This document shows positions 9,968-21,400 of a DNA stretch of 64,000 nt, piece after piece. The notes under the pieces were generated by a model that worked only from the letters and a program-made list of their open reading frames with translations, was not told where the DNA came from and did not search any database. A program made the translations under genes and the position numbers. Position 1 is the stretch's first letter. Every line of letters begins with the position of its first letter. Where the stretch lies: NCBI RefSeq assembly GCF_018873765.1, contig NC_057925.1, positions 14,829,568 through 14,893,567 on the forward strand, given 5' to 3'. This DNA comes from Telopea speciosissima. Lineage: Eukaryota > Streptophyta > Magnoliopsida > Proteales > Proteaceae.

Positions 9968-12900
9968 ATGTGGGCACTTCGCAGATGTGCTTATCCTCTC
10001 AGGTAATGATTTTAGCTCCATTTCTTGTTCTGCTTGTGGGTTTTAATCTTCTGCTACAAATGGATAAGTAATTGATAAAATCCTCTGTTTCTCACTTTTT
10101 CCAGTTTCTTTAGTGTTCTAGATTAAATGCAATCTCTCTATCTCTTAGTTTGTGGTTCGCTCATTTGGTCTTCTTTGAGAAAATCATGCAGCTTATACCT
10201 TTTTTTGGCAGTGATTTATGAAGGGATATAGTTTTCGTTCTCCGGGGTATTCTCAATCTTCTTGCTTGTCTGCAAGTGATGTTATTATCTTCTACTTAAG
10301 AACACAAACTGTCGTCTCCCAGTGTTTCTTTCTATATACTTATAGTGATTTCTACTCTCTGTTAATGCATGTGAAGGACAGATGGATCGGTGATATATAA
10401 AATAAATGCTTCCCCCAACCCCGCACCCCTATATAACTGTTCTGTTCACTTGCCTTAAAACCATGCTCTTATACGTGATCGTTAATATTTTCAATTATTT
10501 CTTGAAATGAATTGGTATTTATATTGTATCTTCATTGTAAGGAGGATGGCACTTTTTAAATGTCCTCGCTCTCTCTCTCTAGACTCCCCTGATGTTTGTC
10601 GGTAGAATTGCTGTAGAGAACTAAAATGTTTAAGCACTTCTAATTTTAATATCTTTTACACTCTCAGGAGCCAAGGATGCCGTTTAGGGGCCTCACAAAC
10701 TTCTTGTTCTAAATTTATTGTACAAAGTGATTACATAGAGATTGCAGTGGGTATCAGTGAGCCTGCTGAGTTGGTATCTAGTGGGTACCTTTTTCTGAAG
10801 CGGTTTTACCATTCTCCATCAATTCATTTGCGTCTTTCTCAAGGGAGTTATAGTCTTTCTTCACAAGCTGGCACGGAGAGTAGTGAAGATAACGAAGACT
10901 TGGAAGATGGGTTTTCTGAGCTTGAAACCCCAGCAAGCACGGATTCCATTGAAGAGAGCAACACAGGGGATGAAATTGGTGAGGAGTTAGTTTCTGGGCC
11001 AGAACTATCAGATGTAGATTCTGAAGAGAGTTTAGCTGAAGCTTCTCAGAATGAGTTCAACTCCGATGCTGAAGCTGGTGTGGCTGATGAAGACCCAAAG
11101 AAGAGGTCTCCTCTGGATTTGTGGAAGGTAATTATGAATGCTCCGCATATAAAACGTGCCCTTGATAAGTGGGTTGAGGAAGGGAATCATTTGGGACGGT
11201 CTGAGATATCAGTTTCAATGCTTAATCTTCGGAAGCGCAGGATGTATGGAAAGGCCTTGCAGGTATCCTCTACTTACCCCTTTATTTGATATAGATAGTT
11301 ACACAGCAATTGCCTTTTCAACGGATCGTCATCTTCATGAACCTGTAAACTTTTTTGTCAATTGTTTTTTCTCAGTGATTGCTATTGATTTTGAAACAAG
11401 AGGCCAGAAAGTTAAAATTGAGTAGTGTGAAAAGTTGTTTCTTAATTTTAGCGTCAATTGAATCAGCTGCAATTACTATGTTCTCCAGTTATGTTAAACT
11501 TGGGTTCTCATTGGGACGTTTATATTTTCTTATTCCCATTTTTATTAAAAATATATTGGGTCTTAGATCTTGTAAGCATTTGCTTAGCTTTCTTATTCTG
11601 TCTTTTTATCTGTATTTTATGCTTGGATCATGCATCAGATAAACAAGTTTGGTTTGCGATATTTGTGACTTTATGAAGGAAGCATGGCATCATTTCCTGT
11701 GCCTGTTTAATGTTTGCTGGAAATTTCTTTGGACATATTGGATCTGGCTGGTTTCTGGAGTTAAATCCCTTGTGGCTCTTTGGGAATGATCCTGTGGAAG
11801 TGTACTGTGCAATTTTTGGTGCATATAAGAAGAGAGAAACAACAGAATCTTTAGGGAGGAGAGGAGATCTGCAGGCAAGATTTGTGAAGCAATTCAGGTG
11901 AGGGCAGCACATTGGGCTTCTAATCAAGAATTTTCTGGAGAATTTCTTTCAACAATGTGATGAGGATGTTGAGATGGATGAGTGGCAAAACTAGGAAGGA
12001 TAAAGTAAGGAATGACCATTGCAGAGCTAGTTTGGGAGTAGCTCTGATAAGCTACAAGAAAGTCGTATGAGGTGGCATAGCCATGTTCAACAGATGCCTT
12101 AGGATGTTCCAGTACGGATGAGTGATTTGATTTAGATTGAAGGAACTAAAAGAGTCAGGGAAAGACTTAAATTGACCTTAGGGGAGGTGGTGAGGAAAGA
12201 CATGCATAGCTTAGGCCTTGTATCAAGTATGACCTTGAATAGAGCTTATTAAAGGGCAAGGATCCATGTCGCCGACCCCATTTGGTTGTGATAAGGCTGA
12301 GGTGGTGTTGTGAATGTGATGAGCATAGTTGTCAAAGCCTCACCTAGCCACGCCTATGCCCTGCAGGCCTCAAGGCCCTTTAGAATGGGCAAAGCCTGTT
12401 CTCGACTCCTTTTTTTTACAACTGGGCCCTCAGCTTGGTTGCTAAGGGCTTATCCAGGTGTCACCTTTATTGACAAGGTCTCTGCTAGGCGTCGCTTTGG
12501 TCCTTGGCCAGGTTTTGACTTTGGCTGCCATTTTGTCTCTTTTTTTTTTTTTTTTTTTTTTTAAACTCATGTATGATTTTATGCTTTTGTGGTGTATCTT
12601 ATTGCAGGTTATCATATGTATATGGAGTTAAATATAAAAAACGAATATAACTCAGCTCTAAAATAATGGAAATTGGAAAAAATGAAAATTTCTCTGATTA
12701 TTTATTGCTTCATTTGATTGATTGGTGAAGCACTTTGTCTTCTCTTTAATTATATAACCATGAAATAGACAGAACATAACTTGGTTAGGATGTAGGTAAG
12801 CATCAAGCTAACATAACCTGATAAAAGTCTTAACTGGGCCTAGGAGAGGCCTTAGGCCTGTAGACCCCAGGCTTGTCATCACTGCCTTGGCGCCTCGAAA

Positions 12901-14629
12901 ATTATGGTGACGAGGGAGTGGGCTTGGATGGTGGGATACAGACCCAGTGAATAGGGAGTCAGACATGATTGGAGAGCTCCATCAGAGACACCAGTAAAAT
13001 TAAATTTTGTTAGACGTAATTTGGGCTATCCAGGGCCATCCATTTTTTGAAGGGGTGTTTAGAAATCGTAATGGAACAGTGTTAGCTTCTTTGGTTCCCA
13101 TTGGGAGGGGGTTTCCTGTACTGTAGAATTCAAAGTTGTCATTCAAGGCTTAAAGCTGATCTTTGATATAATCCAAATGGTTATTGGGAATTCACTACCC
13201 TGCCCCCTCCTCAAACCATTCTTTCACTAGTCACCACACCATTATACTAAGTATCTGCTTGACTCTATTAGTTGACTCTGTATGGCATACTTGGTGGATC
13301 TCTTAATGCTCAATTCCTATTTATCTTATGTATAAGGATTTTAATTTTCATTTCCGCTCTTGTTTATATATCCTTGCTTTGCAGGTGTCAGAGTGGTTGG
13401 AGGAAAACAAGCGGCTCAAGTTTGTGGAACGTGATTATGCTTCTCGCATTGATTTGATAGCCAAAGTACGTGGCATTCAGAAAGCTGAGCAGTACATTGG
13501 GAAGATCCCAGAATCTTTCAGGAGTGAAATAATATACAGAACCCTTTTAGCTAACTGTGTTGCGGCTACCAATGCAAAGAAATCAGAGGAAGTCTTCAAT
13601 AAAATGAGAGACCTGGACTTTCCAATTTCAGGATTTGCTTGCAACCAGTTGATCCTGCTGTACAAGAGGCTCGACAAGAAGAAGATAGCAGATGTCCTGT
13701 TGTTGATGGAGAAAGAAAATGTCAAGCCAACTCTATTCACATACAGGGTCTTAATAGACACGAAGGGGCAGTCCAATGATATTACAGGTATGGAGCAGGT
13801 ACTGGAGACTATGAAGGCTGAAGGGATCGAACCTGATGTCTTTACCCAATCTGTGCTGGCTAAGCATTACATTAATGGTGGCCTCAATGAGAAGGCAGAG
13901 ACAGTCTTGAAGGAGATGGAGGGGTGCAACCTGAAGGAGAACCGTAGGGCCTGCAAGAGTTTACTCCCGCTCTATGCAGCCCTTGGCAAGGCTGATGATG
14001 TAAAGAGAGTCTGGAAGGCATGTAAGTCGAAACCCCAGCTCGAGGAGTGTGTAGCTGCCATTGAAGCTTGGGGTAAGCTTGGGAAGATAGAGGAGGCGGA
14101 AGCGGTATTTGAACTGATGTTCACGACTTGGAAGCTGTCGTCAAAGTATTATGCTGCACTATTGAGAGTTTATGCAAACCATAAACTGTTGTCCAAAGGA
14201 AAAGATCTCGCAAAGAGGATGGCAGATAGTGGATGCCGTATTGGCCCATTTACATGGGATGGACTCATAAAGCTCTATGTAGAGGCTGGGGAGGTGGAGA
14301 AGGCAGACTCGATCCTGCAGAAGGCAGTTCAGCAGAGCTCGATGAAGCCATTGTTTAATTCTTACATGGTAATCATGGATCAGTATGCAAAAAGGGGTGA
14401 TGTCCATAATGCTGAGAAAATATTCCACAGGTTGAAACTGGCAGGTTATGTTGGTCGGCTCCGACAGTTCCAAACTCTTCTTCAGGCTTACGTAAATGCC
14501 AAGACTCCAGCTTACGGGTTCAGGGATAGGATGAGGGCAGACAACGTATTTCCAAATAAAGCAGTGGCAGCACAATTGGCGCAAGTAGATGCATTTAAAA
14601 AGACTGCAATATCAGATCTGCTTGATTGA
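9968..14629 (+). CDS. P-class pentatricopeptide repeat protein, mitochondrial type (three exons)
   Basis: Exons 9968-10002, 10668-11262 and 13385-14629 join in frame with GT-AG junctions and code for 624 residues. Exon 1 (MWALRRCAYPLR) and early exon 2 are Arg/Ser-rich with few acids, as in a mitochondrial presequence. Residues about 81-155 are strongly acidic and low-complexity (SSEDNEDLEDGFSELE). Residues about 160-255 form a conserved N-terminal block (SPLDLWKVIMNAPHIKRALD, WVEEGN). From about 260 to 600 come nine or ten PPR units (FACNQLILLYKRLDKKKIAD, GIEPDVFTQSVLAKHYINGG). There is no E, E+ or DYW tail. The overall plan matches the Arabidopsis At1g80270/At1g15480 group, putative RNA-binding proteins in mitochondria; this is from memory. 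Intron 2 (2.1 kb) holds RTE LINE debris at 11941-12310. The gene looks intact. Confidence 0.93.
11941..12310 (+). mobile_element. RTE-type LINE 3' remnant in PPR intron 2
   Basis: Across several frames the plus strand reads RMLRWMSGKTRKDKVRNDHC, RASLGVA, RW.SHVQQMP, VRKDMHSLGL and ARIHVADP-like segments. These match the C-terminal end of RTE-clade reverse transcriptase polyproteins (MRMLRWMCG.TR.DKIRNE and W..RIHVADPT). Stops and frameshifts show it is old. It was probably deposited in the intron after the gene was established. Confidence 0.7.
12320..12900. repeat. Degenerate MITE-like sequence and poly-T tract in PPR intron 2
   Basis: AGTTGTCAAAGCCTCACC near 12327 resembles the AGTTGTCAAGGCG end of the element at 48455-48546, and GCCTTGGCGCCTCG appears near 12883. 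A run of about 23 T lies at 12539-12562. The ends are too degraded to define. Confidence 0.4.
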
Positions 14630-15115
14630 GAATAGGGAGAATTGAACTGATCATATTACCTGACCAGGTTCGGTATATTATGTTTAGTTGGGGCAGTGGG
14701 CTTTCCTAAGTCCTTGTGTTATTCTGATTTCACATCATATGAAGAAGTTGTTGGTCAAGCAAAGTTAAATGGTGGTACTCTTCTGTCTCGCCGATACTTT
14801 TTATGTGTTTTTTTTTTTTAAATTTCATTACCTGATTTTTTTCTCTTTTCCTTATGTTAACTTGACAAGTTCAATGGTTCCGAAGTTCTCTCTGATTTTT
14901 GTCTCAGATGAAAAATTATAGATGTTTAAATGTCTCACTAGTATTCAAAGAAGAATATTTTTTCAGATAGCATTCAAAGGACTACTCTGACAAAAAAGAT
15001 CTTTTCTGTCCACTTCTCTGAAAATATTGAATACTTGAGAAGCCAAGCCAAACAAACATTGATCATTGAGTTTCGAGCAATAGTTTGGAAAACATCTTGT
15101 ATTAGATTGAGGGAT
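14630..15115. other. 3' flank of the PPR gene
   Basis: No ORF of note. The 3' untranslated region should lie in the first few hundred bases. AT-rich, with one poly-T run near 14810. Confidence 0.4.
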
Positions 15116-15316
15116 AAAAATCCTCTATAATTCCCTAATTGTGTAGTCGGTGTAGTTTGACACGTGGAAGATGTTAAATCCAATGGTGCCAAGCTCGATT
15201 GACCCAGTTTTTTTTTGTTCGAGTTCGGCATAATTGAATCAAGCATCTTCCGTGTGTTGTGTTCTCAGGCCCGAACTGCACCGCACTGTGCAATTAGGGA
15301 ATTATAGAGGATTTTT
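15116..15316. mobile_element. MITE with perfect 26-bp terminal inverted repeats
   Basis: 15116-15141 and 15291-15316 are exact reverse complements (AAAAATCCTCTATAATTCCC...). The complementarity continues imperfectly inward for about 15 bp. The 201-bp element has no coding capacity. A target duplication is not obvious, so the superfamily is open. Confidence 0.85.
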
Positions 15317-16300
15317 AACTCCTAAATTTGGGTACTAATTTCACTTATAAATTTTCTTTTCAGCTGCCGTTTGCTTCGCATTTTTTGGATTTTAACCTAG
15401 CAAGTTTTATATGAAATTTGACAATAAAATTCGTCCTTCATAAAATTTCAATATCATGAGACCACTCTTTGATGCCTTGAATGGATGACATATGGCATAT
15501 ATCCATTGGACCAATCTAATTGGAACTTCTTTTGTCAATTGGTATTTTTTCTTATACTTTATCATCGGCCCTTGAAAAAATTGATACGGTTCTCACAATC
15601 ATAAAATAGCGGTTTCATGATTCAAATTAGTTATAATGACATTTTATGTATTAAATTAAATAATTTTAGCTTCTAAAATAAATGGCCAACATGCATTGAG
15701 AAATCGTACAATAACTTTTTTACATCATATTTAATATCCTACATACATTTGTTAGAACGAACACTCAACACGAACAGAAACAAAAACATAGCATGATGAC
15801 ATAGAAATTTAAAGTGGTTCACACACCAATATGATATGCTACGTCCACGGGCGAAGTTGAAGATGTTTCACTATGTAATGGAAGAAAGTTGCAATGAAGA
15901 TCTCTCAAGAACACCTAAAATGGTGCTGCAAGCTCTTATCTAGAAACCCCAAATAAAAAAAGTAACCCCAAATCTCACTCACTTTACAACAAGACGGGTT
16001 AAGGCATAGAAGTACTCTTCCAAACGGTTTGAGCCATCGGCCCAAGCACTTTGCTACCATCACAGATCTCAAAAAAAATTTTATTCGAGTCACCACCAAA
16101 ATATGTCGTAGTGGATCAATCTTCGAAATGGGTACAAGAATTCGAGACACACATAACAACATTGAAAAATGTCTATGTAAAATTTTCCAAGTGAAAGTTT
16201 TAAATGGAAACATATGGAGCCTATGTGGGTTTTACTTGGAACAAAACGAAGCTTTAGAAAAAACATGGTGAAACCTTGCATAAAAATTAATAGATAATGC
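15317..16300. other. AT-rich spacer and LTR-like fragment
   Basis: 15794-15853 carries the AAGTGGTTCACACACC...CTACGTCCACGG motif shared with 48146-48203 (inverted) and 48949-48995. I take it to be a piece of a plant LTR or non-coding retroelement region. The rest has no clear gene signal. Minus-strand frames between 15905 and 16422 are not recognisable as protein. Confidence 0.45.
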
Positions 16301-17855
16301 AACACATTTCCCGGCTTGGTGAGTCCTTTCTTTCGTGATGAACTATTGGCAATGCACAACAAATATAATATCTGGCCCAACGGGGTCCTAATTGGATTGG
16401 TAGAATTTTGCTGGTAGTCCATCTAAACCAGGTGTTCTATAAGCATCAATTTGGATAACATCATTCATCAAAAAAAAAAATAAAAAAAAAAATGAATAAC
16501 ATCATGTTTAATATCCTTAGCAGAAAAAGGATGACAAAGGAAGTCATTCTGCTTGGATGTTATCTGAGGATTAATGCAAGACATGTAAGAGACTGGATCT
16601 GGCAGTTTAGAGGTATTAAACAAGGATGAAAAGTAACTGGTAATATATTGAAAGAAACCTGTATCATTAGTCATCCATGATCCATCTGGCCCCCGAAGCC
16701 TAATGATGTAGTTAAAGTGGCGTTGGCAGACAGTGGCGGTATGAAAAAACGATGTATTACGGTCACCAGCCTAGAGCCATTTAACTCTCGAGTGTTGAGC
16801 CCAATATTTCTCCTCTTGAAGGAGAAAGTCCTCCAAGCGCCTATGAGTAAGAGCTTCAGCCTGCTGGAGGCTTGCTCGGTTTGGGTTACGCTGAATATCC
16901 TCCAAATTAGAGGTGACCTTGGCGATTTCCATGAACTATTTGAAAAGACATCCTTACTCCAAAGCCGTAACTGGGAACAACACTCATCAAGTTTTTTAGA
17001 AAGCTTAAAGGAAGCTGATCCTACAAGGAGAATCTTCCAAGTATTTAAAATAATGTTAGGAAAATTTGGATGGTTTTCCCAGTTTGCTTCAAAATGAAAA
17101 AGCCGTTTTAGTTTACGGATTTAAGGGAGGAGATGTACCATTAGTGGCGTGTGGTCAGAGCCAACCATGGGGCGCCGTTGGACTTCAATGCACTCAAAAG
17201 ACCTAAGGACGTCCCCATTAGCAAAAACTTTATCAATACTAGTTAAAACAAGATTGGGCACATCCCTTTTGTTTGACCATGAGAATAATGGACCTATAAA
17301 TTTAAGCTCTACTAACCTGCACTCATGAATGACATTTTAAAAGTTAGTTATATGGGATGTGGTTTTAGGACGCCCTCCTAAATTTTCAGAGATTGGGAGG
17401 AGCTCATTAAAATCCCCTAAACAGATCAAAGGTCTCGATATAGATCTGCCCAATTGTACAAGTTCACTTCACTACATAAGGCATTTGTCTGCCCGTGGCT
17501 CAACATAGAAAAAGTTAATTTGGCAAGAGGCTGGAAGAAGAGTGGCATCGATATAGGCATCTATGATCCTATTAGAAACAAAGAAAATAGATAGTGAGAT
17601 ACTATCATTCCAAATGAGAGCCAACGAGGTCTACAGTTAGAAGGTGTTGGAAACCTAAGGTACCATTTGATATTGCTTACAATTTCTGAGGAGTTTGGTA
17701 AACCTATTCCGGAAACGTTTCCAGAACCCATGGTGCAAGTAGGAGAGACCAATCCATTGCCATCGCCACCGCCTCCCCTAAACCTAACCCCATCTTTCCA
17801 AACCCCCAAAAGTAAGAAGAAAAAAAGAGGGAAGCAGAGCTCCATTTTTCAAATC

Positions 17856-18560
17856 TCAAGGGCAGACTATATTTGGTGATTCATCAATCCAAGCTAGTGC
17901 CTCAGGGTCAAGATCAAAGTCAACTTTTGGAAGATCTTCTAAAGCTTCATCGTCAAACCAAAAAAATGGGAAATCATCAAAGTCACCCAAACCACCAAAC
18001 ACTTGCCCAAAATCCTTCATGAGAAATGAATCATAATCAAGGTACATCTCTTGCCCTGTTATAGGTACCAATGAATCCTTTAGAGTTACTGGAGGTCCTT
18101 GTCTCTGCTACTGCTGATGATGATGCTAAAGGTGAGGCTCCATTCCTTTTTTGGAGCGAGAATCATTTTCCTTAGACGTAATGCTTGGATAGTCCACTAC
18201 ATGATAAGCAGAGGTAGAGATATCAAGAACATAAATTGGAGACGAATGACATAATAGACTCTCTAAGTCTTCAGAGATGCGGGGCTGAGGTTGAGACTGA
18301 GGCAGAGACATAGATTCGACTGCAGCAGAAACGTCAAAGATCTTCTGAGTTTTCTGTAAAAATGAAACATTATTATTACTCTTCCATGAGAGACTAATAC
18401 TCTCTAATTGGAGCCTCTTTGAGTCAGCTTTATAAGTCTTCACAGCTTCCTCTGCAATATCATAAGCGCCCAACTAGACTCGGACTCCTCGAAGAGGGTC
18501 ATGAATCTCACCAGCCCATTTTCCCCTTCTCCTCTATCTAACCCCGAGGATATACTTAGA
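17856..18560 (-). pseudogene. Captured AP2/ERF transcription factor fragment
   Basis: One continuous minus-strand frame reads LGVR*RRRGKWAGEIHDPL, RGVRV*LGAYDIAEEAVKTY, then a long tail with SSPIYVLDIS, an acidic stretch (FGGLGDFDDFPFFWFDDEAL) and the end WIDESPNIVCP. The first part is the AP2/ERF DNA-binding domain (GVRxRPWGKWAAEIRDP...WLGTYDTAEEAA). The tail layout (SSP.SVL motif, acidic C-terminus) recalls the CRF/ERF118-like group, less certainly. Four TAG stops interrupt the frame, at positions where the family has Gln or Trp in the domain; all fit C-to-T or G-to-A change. The promoter and N-terminus are absent, so it cannot make a normal factor. Confidence 0.8.
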
Positions 18561-18689
18561 GGTGGATCTAAGATTCCTCATCAAAACCCTTCTGTTAGAG
18601 ATTTTGCCGCCATAGTTACCGTCTTGAGAAGAACTACCAATATCCTGAACAGATGATTCTTAGGGAGAAATCGGAGCACGAATCTCCTG

Positions 18690-18899
18690 AACGAGATGTT
18701 CACAGGCGCCAAGAGGCGAATCATTGTCTACTACATCAGCCTCTGCGTGGTCCGCAAGACCTTCGAAGAATGCAGAACCGTTCAATCCTGTCTATCAATG
18801 AACGTTGGTTTATTGGAACAGCTAAGGGCGATCTTAGGTAGTAAGGAGCTGACGCTGCCGAGGGTTTTCATCGGTGACAGATACATCGGTGGAGAAGAG
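18690..18899 (+). pseudogene. Captured plant glutaredoxin-domain fragment
   Basis: The plus frame reads FTGAKRRIIVYYISLCVVRK, TFEECRTVQSCL, LRAILGSKELTLPRVFIGDR, YIGGEE. This matches the glutaredoxin domain of the plant-specific class with VVVYTTSLRGIRKTFEDC...LPQVFI.GRYIGGAEE. The thiol centre that opens the domain is not present in active form (ISLCVV replaces TTSLRGI), the region between FEEC and LRAILG is shortened, and there is no cysteine-rich C-terminus. It lies head to head with the AP2/ERF fragment; the junction is between 18560 and 18690. It is a gene fragment, not a functional gene. Confidence 0.8.
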
Positions 18900-21189
18900 A
18901 GGAAGACGAGTCTCTCTTGGAGAATTTCTTTTGGTCGTGGGTTCCTCTCCCCCCCTCCCTTATTTTATCGAGCACACTTCTTTCAAGTTGTTTTATAAAA
19001 CAGAAAAACACCCCAGACTTGTTTCGTCAAAAGTGTTCTTTGGCCCATAAATTCTAATTTTTGTTTTAAGAAACATTAAAAACGAAATGGATTTATCAAA
19101 CACTTTTTTGGGATGTTTTTTCGTTTCTTAGAACAGAAAAACGAAAAAATGCGTTTCTTGGAGTTTTATCAAACGGTTCCTAACCTTTTTCTAATTTTTC
19201 CATATACGTTGTCGTCTTTTTTTATCTTGATGAGAAAGTCAATGCATGGTCTAGCAGCTACAACTAATCTGCGTAGATAACGAACTGTCAGGGGTCGACT
19301 AATTCCCTGACAGTTCCATGATAGTAGACTCATGGCTGTTGTGGGGGCTGTTATAGGGCAGTTGCCCAAACCCTTTCAGACTTTATCGTAACAGAAGAAA
19401 ACTCGGTAAAGTGTAGGTGTCGCCTTCGAGTCGGGCCCTTCATCTTAGGATGAGAAGGGTGACAATCAAGTAGAGCAGCCGGGTTAAAAAGTGGGGGATT
19501 AAAAGGCGGAGTTATATGAAGCCTCTTAAAGTTTCAGATATGAGGACTTAGGGGAGCGCTTCCTTTTTGTTTCCTATTGGGGATAGAAGAGGTAGAGGGT
19601 GAGTCAGGATCAATTTCTTCAATAGTAACTGAAGTGGCCACAGGAGGGTAATCCATTTATAGGGGGTTGGAAACTAAAACTATCTTAAATGCAGGGACCA
19701 AAACTATGAAATCTGGGCTGCTTGGTAAAGCTGGTTAAGTTATAGTAGTTGGCGGTAGGCTGGAATGGCTAGGAAGTTCAGTCAACACTTGAAGGGACAA
19801 CTTAGATGTTTTAGCCTGTGCTAAGGTAGGCACATGAGGGAGGCAATGTGGGCTACTAGGAGTGACATGTGGTGACAGAGGGCGGGGAAGACGTGGGCTT
19901 TGGCCTGGACAAAGCATACGGGGGGTTTGACAAGAGGGTGGATGGGAACTTGTAACCATTAGCATCTCTTGTAACGAAGGGAGAACTTTGAGCCTGGATG
20001 GATTAGAGAGAGAACCAAGCCTCTTAGGCGTTGAACATGGTCTGGAGGGGGGTATGATGGTTTCCACAGAAGGAGATAATATCTCTCATACTCTAATATA
20101 ATAGCTTTGGCAGCAAGTCTCATCTGGATAACAACTAAAGTGCATGTGGAAGTGTTTCCAAGGTGTAGCCAATCCCCAAATAAATTTTTGAAGCATAAGG
20201 CATGGTCGATCCTCAGTTGATAATTGGAGAAATAAGTCTGAGCAGAAGCCATGAGCATAGACTTCCTTGACCCCACAGTTGTGTATATCACGACCAATAA
20301 TTCCACAAAAGAAACATTAAATTTTGGGAGCTTTGCATAAACAAATTAAATTCATGTCGGGTCGAGGCCTGATTGGGTAAGGCGCATCCCAGTACGAAGG
20401 GAATAATCAAGTCGTTTAGCTACTCGTAGAGCTAGAGACTTTGAGAAGTCTCTGAGGGAGGTTGGGAGCCTCACAGTCTTCAACGTTCCAATTCTACTAG
20501 CAATACGTTCCGTGGCGTGTTGTGTGTGCAGGTAGAGTGGTACATCATATATGTGAACCCAAAGGTCCACCCATTCAAAACACATGCATTGGGGTGGGGT
20601 GTCCTTGGACCATCACTGGAAATCCATAAGATGTTGCTTTATCAGCCATGATCCATGATCAAGTTGAACTTCAGAGGCTTGTCTGAGCTATATAAGGAAT
20701 AGATCTGCATCAATTTGCTGCACTTCTAGGTTGCGCTTCAGGTTCTATGCTACTGCCAAGGCTTTGGAGACTGTTGTAGTAGAAATATGCTTAGGCGTGC
20801 CAACAAGTACAATATCGTAGTTGATGGTGCCATTTGTCCCAAGATCCTCAATAGCAACATCTAGATTTGCTTCTAGAAAATTACTTGAATCCATACAAAG
20901 GGAGCCTGAATCCTCAAAAGACAAATCCTCCATAGTAGAAGAGCTAGATGCCATTACAACAAAACCCAACCCAAACAAAAATACACCAGTCCGTGGGAAT
21001 ACAACCTCAAATCTTTAAGTACAAAGAAAATGAGGTATAAAACACCTAAATAGCAGGTAAAACCAAACAAACAAAACACTAGACTGTAATTCCAAGTTAC
21101 AAAGAAAAATTACATACAAAGGCCATAGCATGCATTAAAGACAAAAGAAACAGGAAAAGGCCGAAAACGCACCTACATAGACAAAGAAA

Positions 21190-21400
21190 CGAGAAAAAGC
21201 ATAAGCGAATATAAGAAACAAAAAAAAAAATAATAGAGAAAATTGCAGAAACTAGGAGAAACGGGAAAAAGCATAAGTGAATATAAGAAACAAAAAATAA
21301 CAGAGAAAATCGCAAAAACTAGGAGAAATGGGAAAAGGCATAAGTGAATATAAGAAACAAAAAAGTAACAGAGAAAATCGCCGAAACCAGCAGATCTAAG
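21190..21400. repeat. Three tandem units of about 70 bp in the LINE 5' leader
   Basis: CATAAG(C/T)GAATATAAGAAAC begins at 21200, 21272 and 21339, each followed by a poly-A-rich stretch and GAGAAAATCGC. Tandem monomers upstream of ORF1 resemble promoter repeats known in some LINE 5' regions. Confidence 0.75.

Larger units (their letters stand above)
17659..19180. mobile_element. PIF/Harbinger-like non-autonomous element carrying host gene fragments
   Basis: The element starts GGTACCATTTGATA and ends TATCAAACGGTTCC; 12 of 14 terminal bases match as inverted repeats. It is flanked by the 3-bp direct repeat TAA (17656-17658 and 19181-19183; TTA on the other strand), the usual PIF/Harbinger target. 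Removing the element with one TAA restores the LINE endonuclease frame exactly (…GKIRKRL|GFQHLLTVDLV…), so the borders are secure. It encodes no transposase. The interior is filled by an AP2/ERF fragment (minus) and a glutaredoxin fragment (plus), head to head. This makes it a Pack-type element moved by a transposase acting in trans. Confidence 0.82.

Noticed and set aside
13477-14584. Minus-strand ORFs of about 100 and 140 codons
   Set aside because: They lie opposite PPR exon 3 and have no features of their own.
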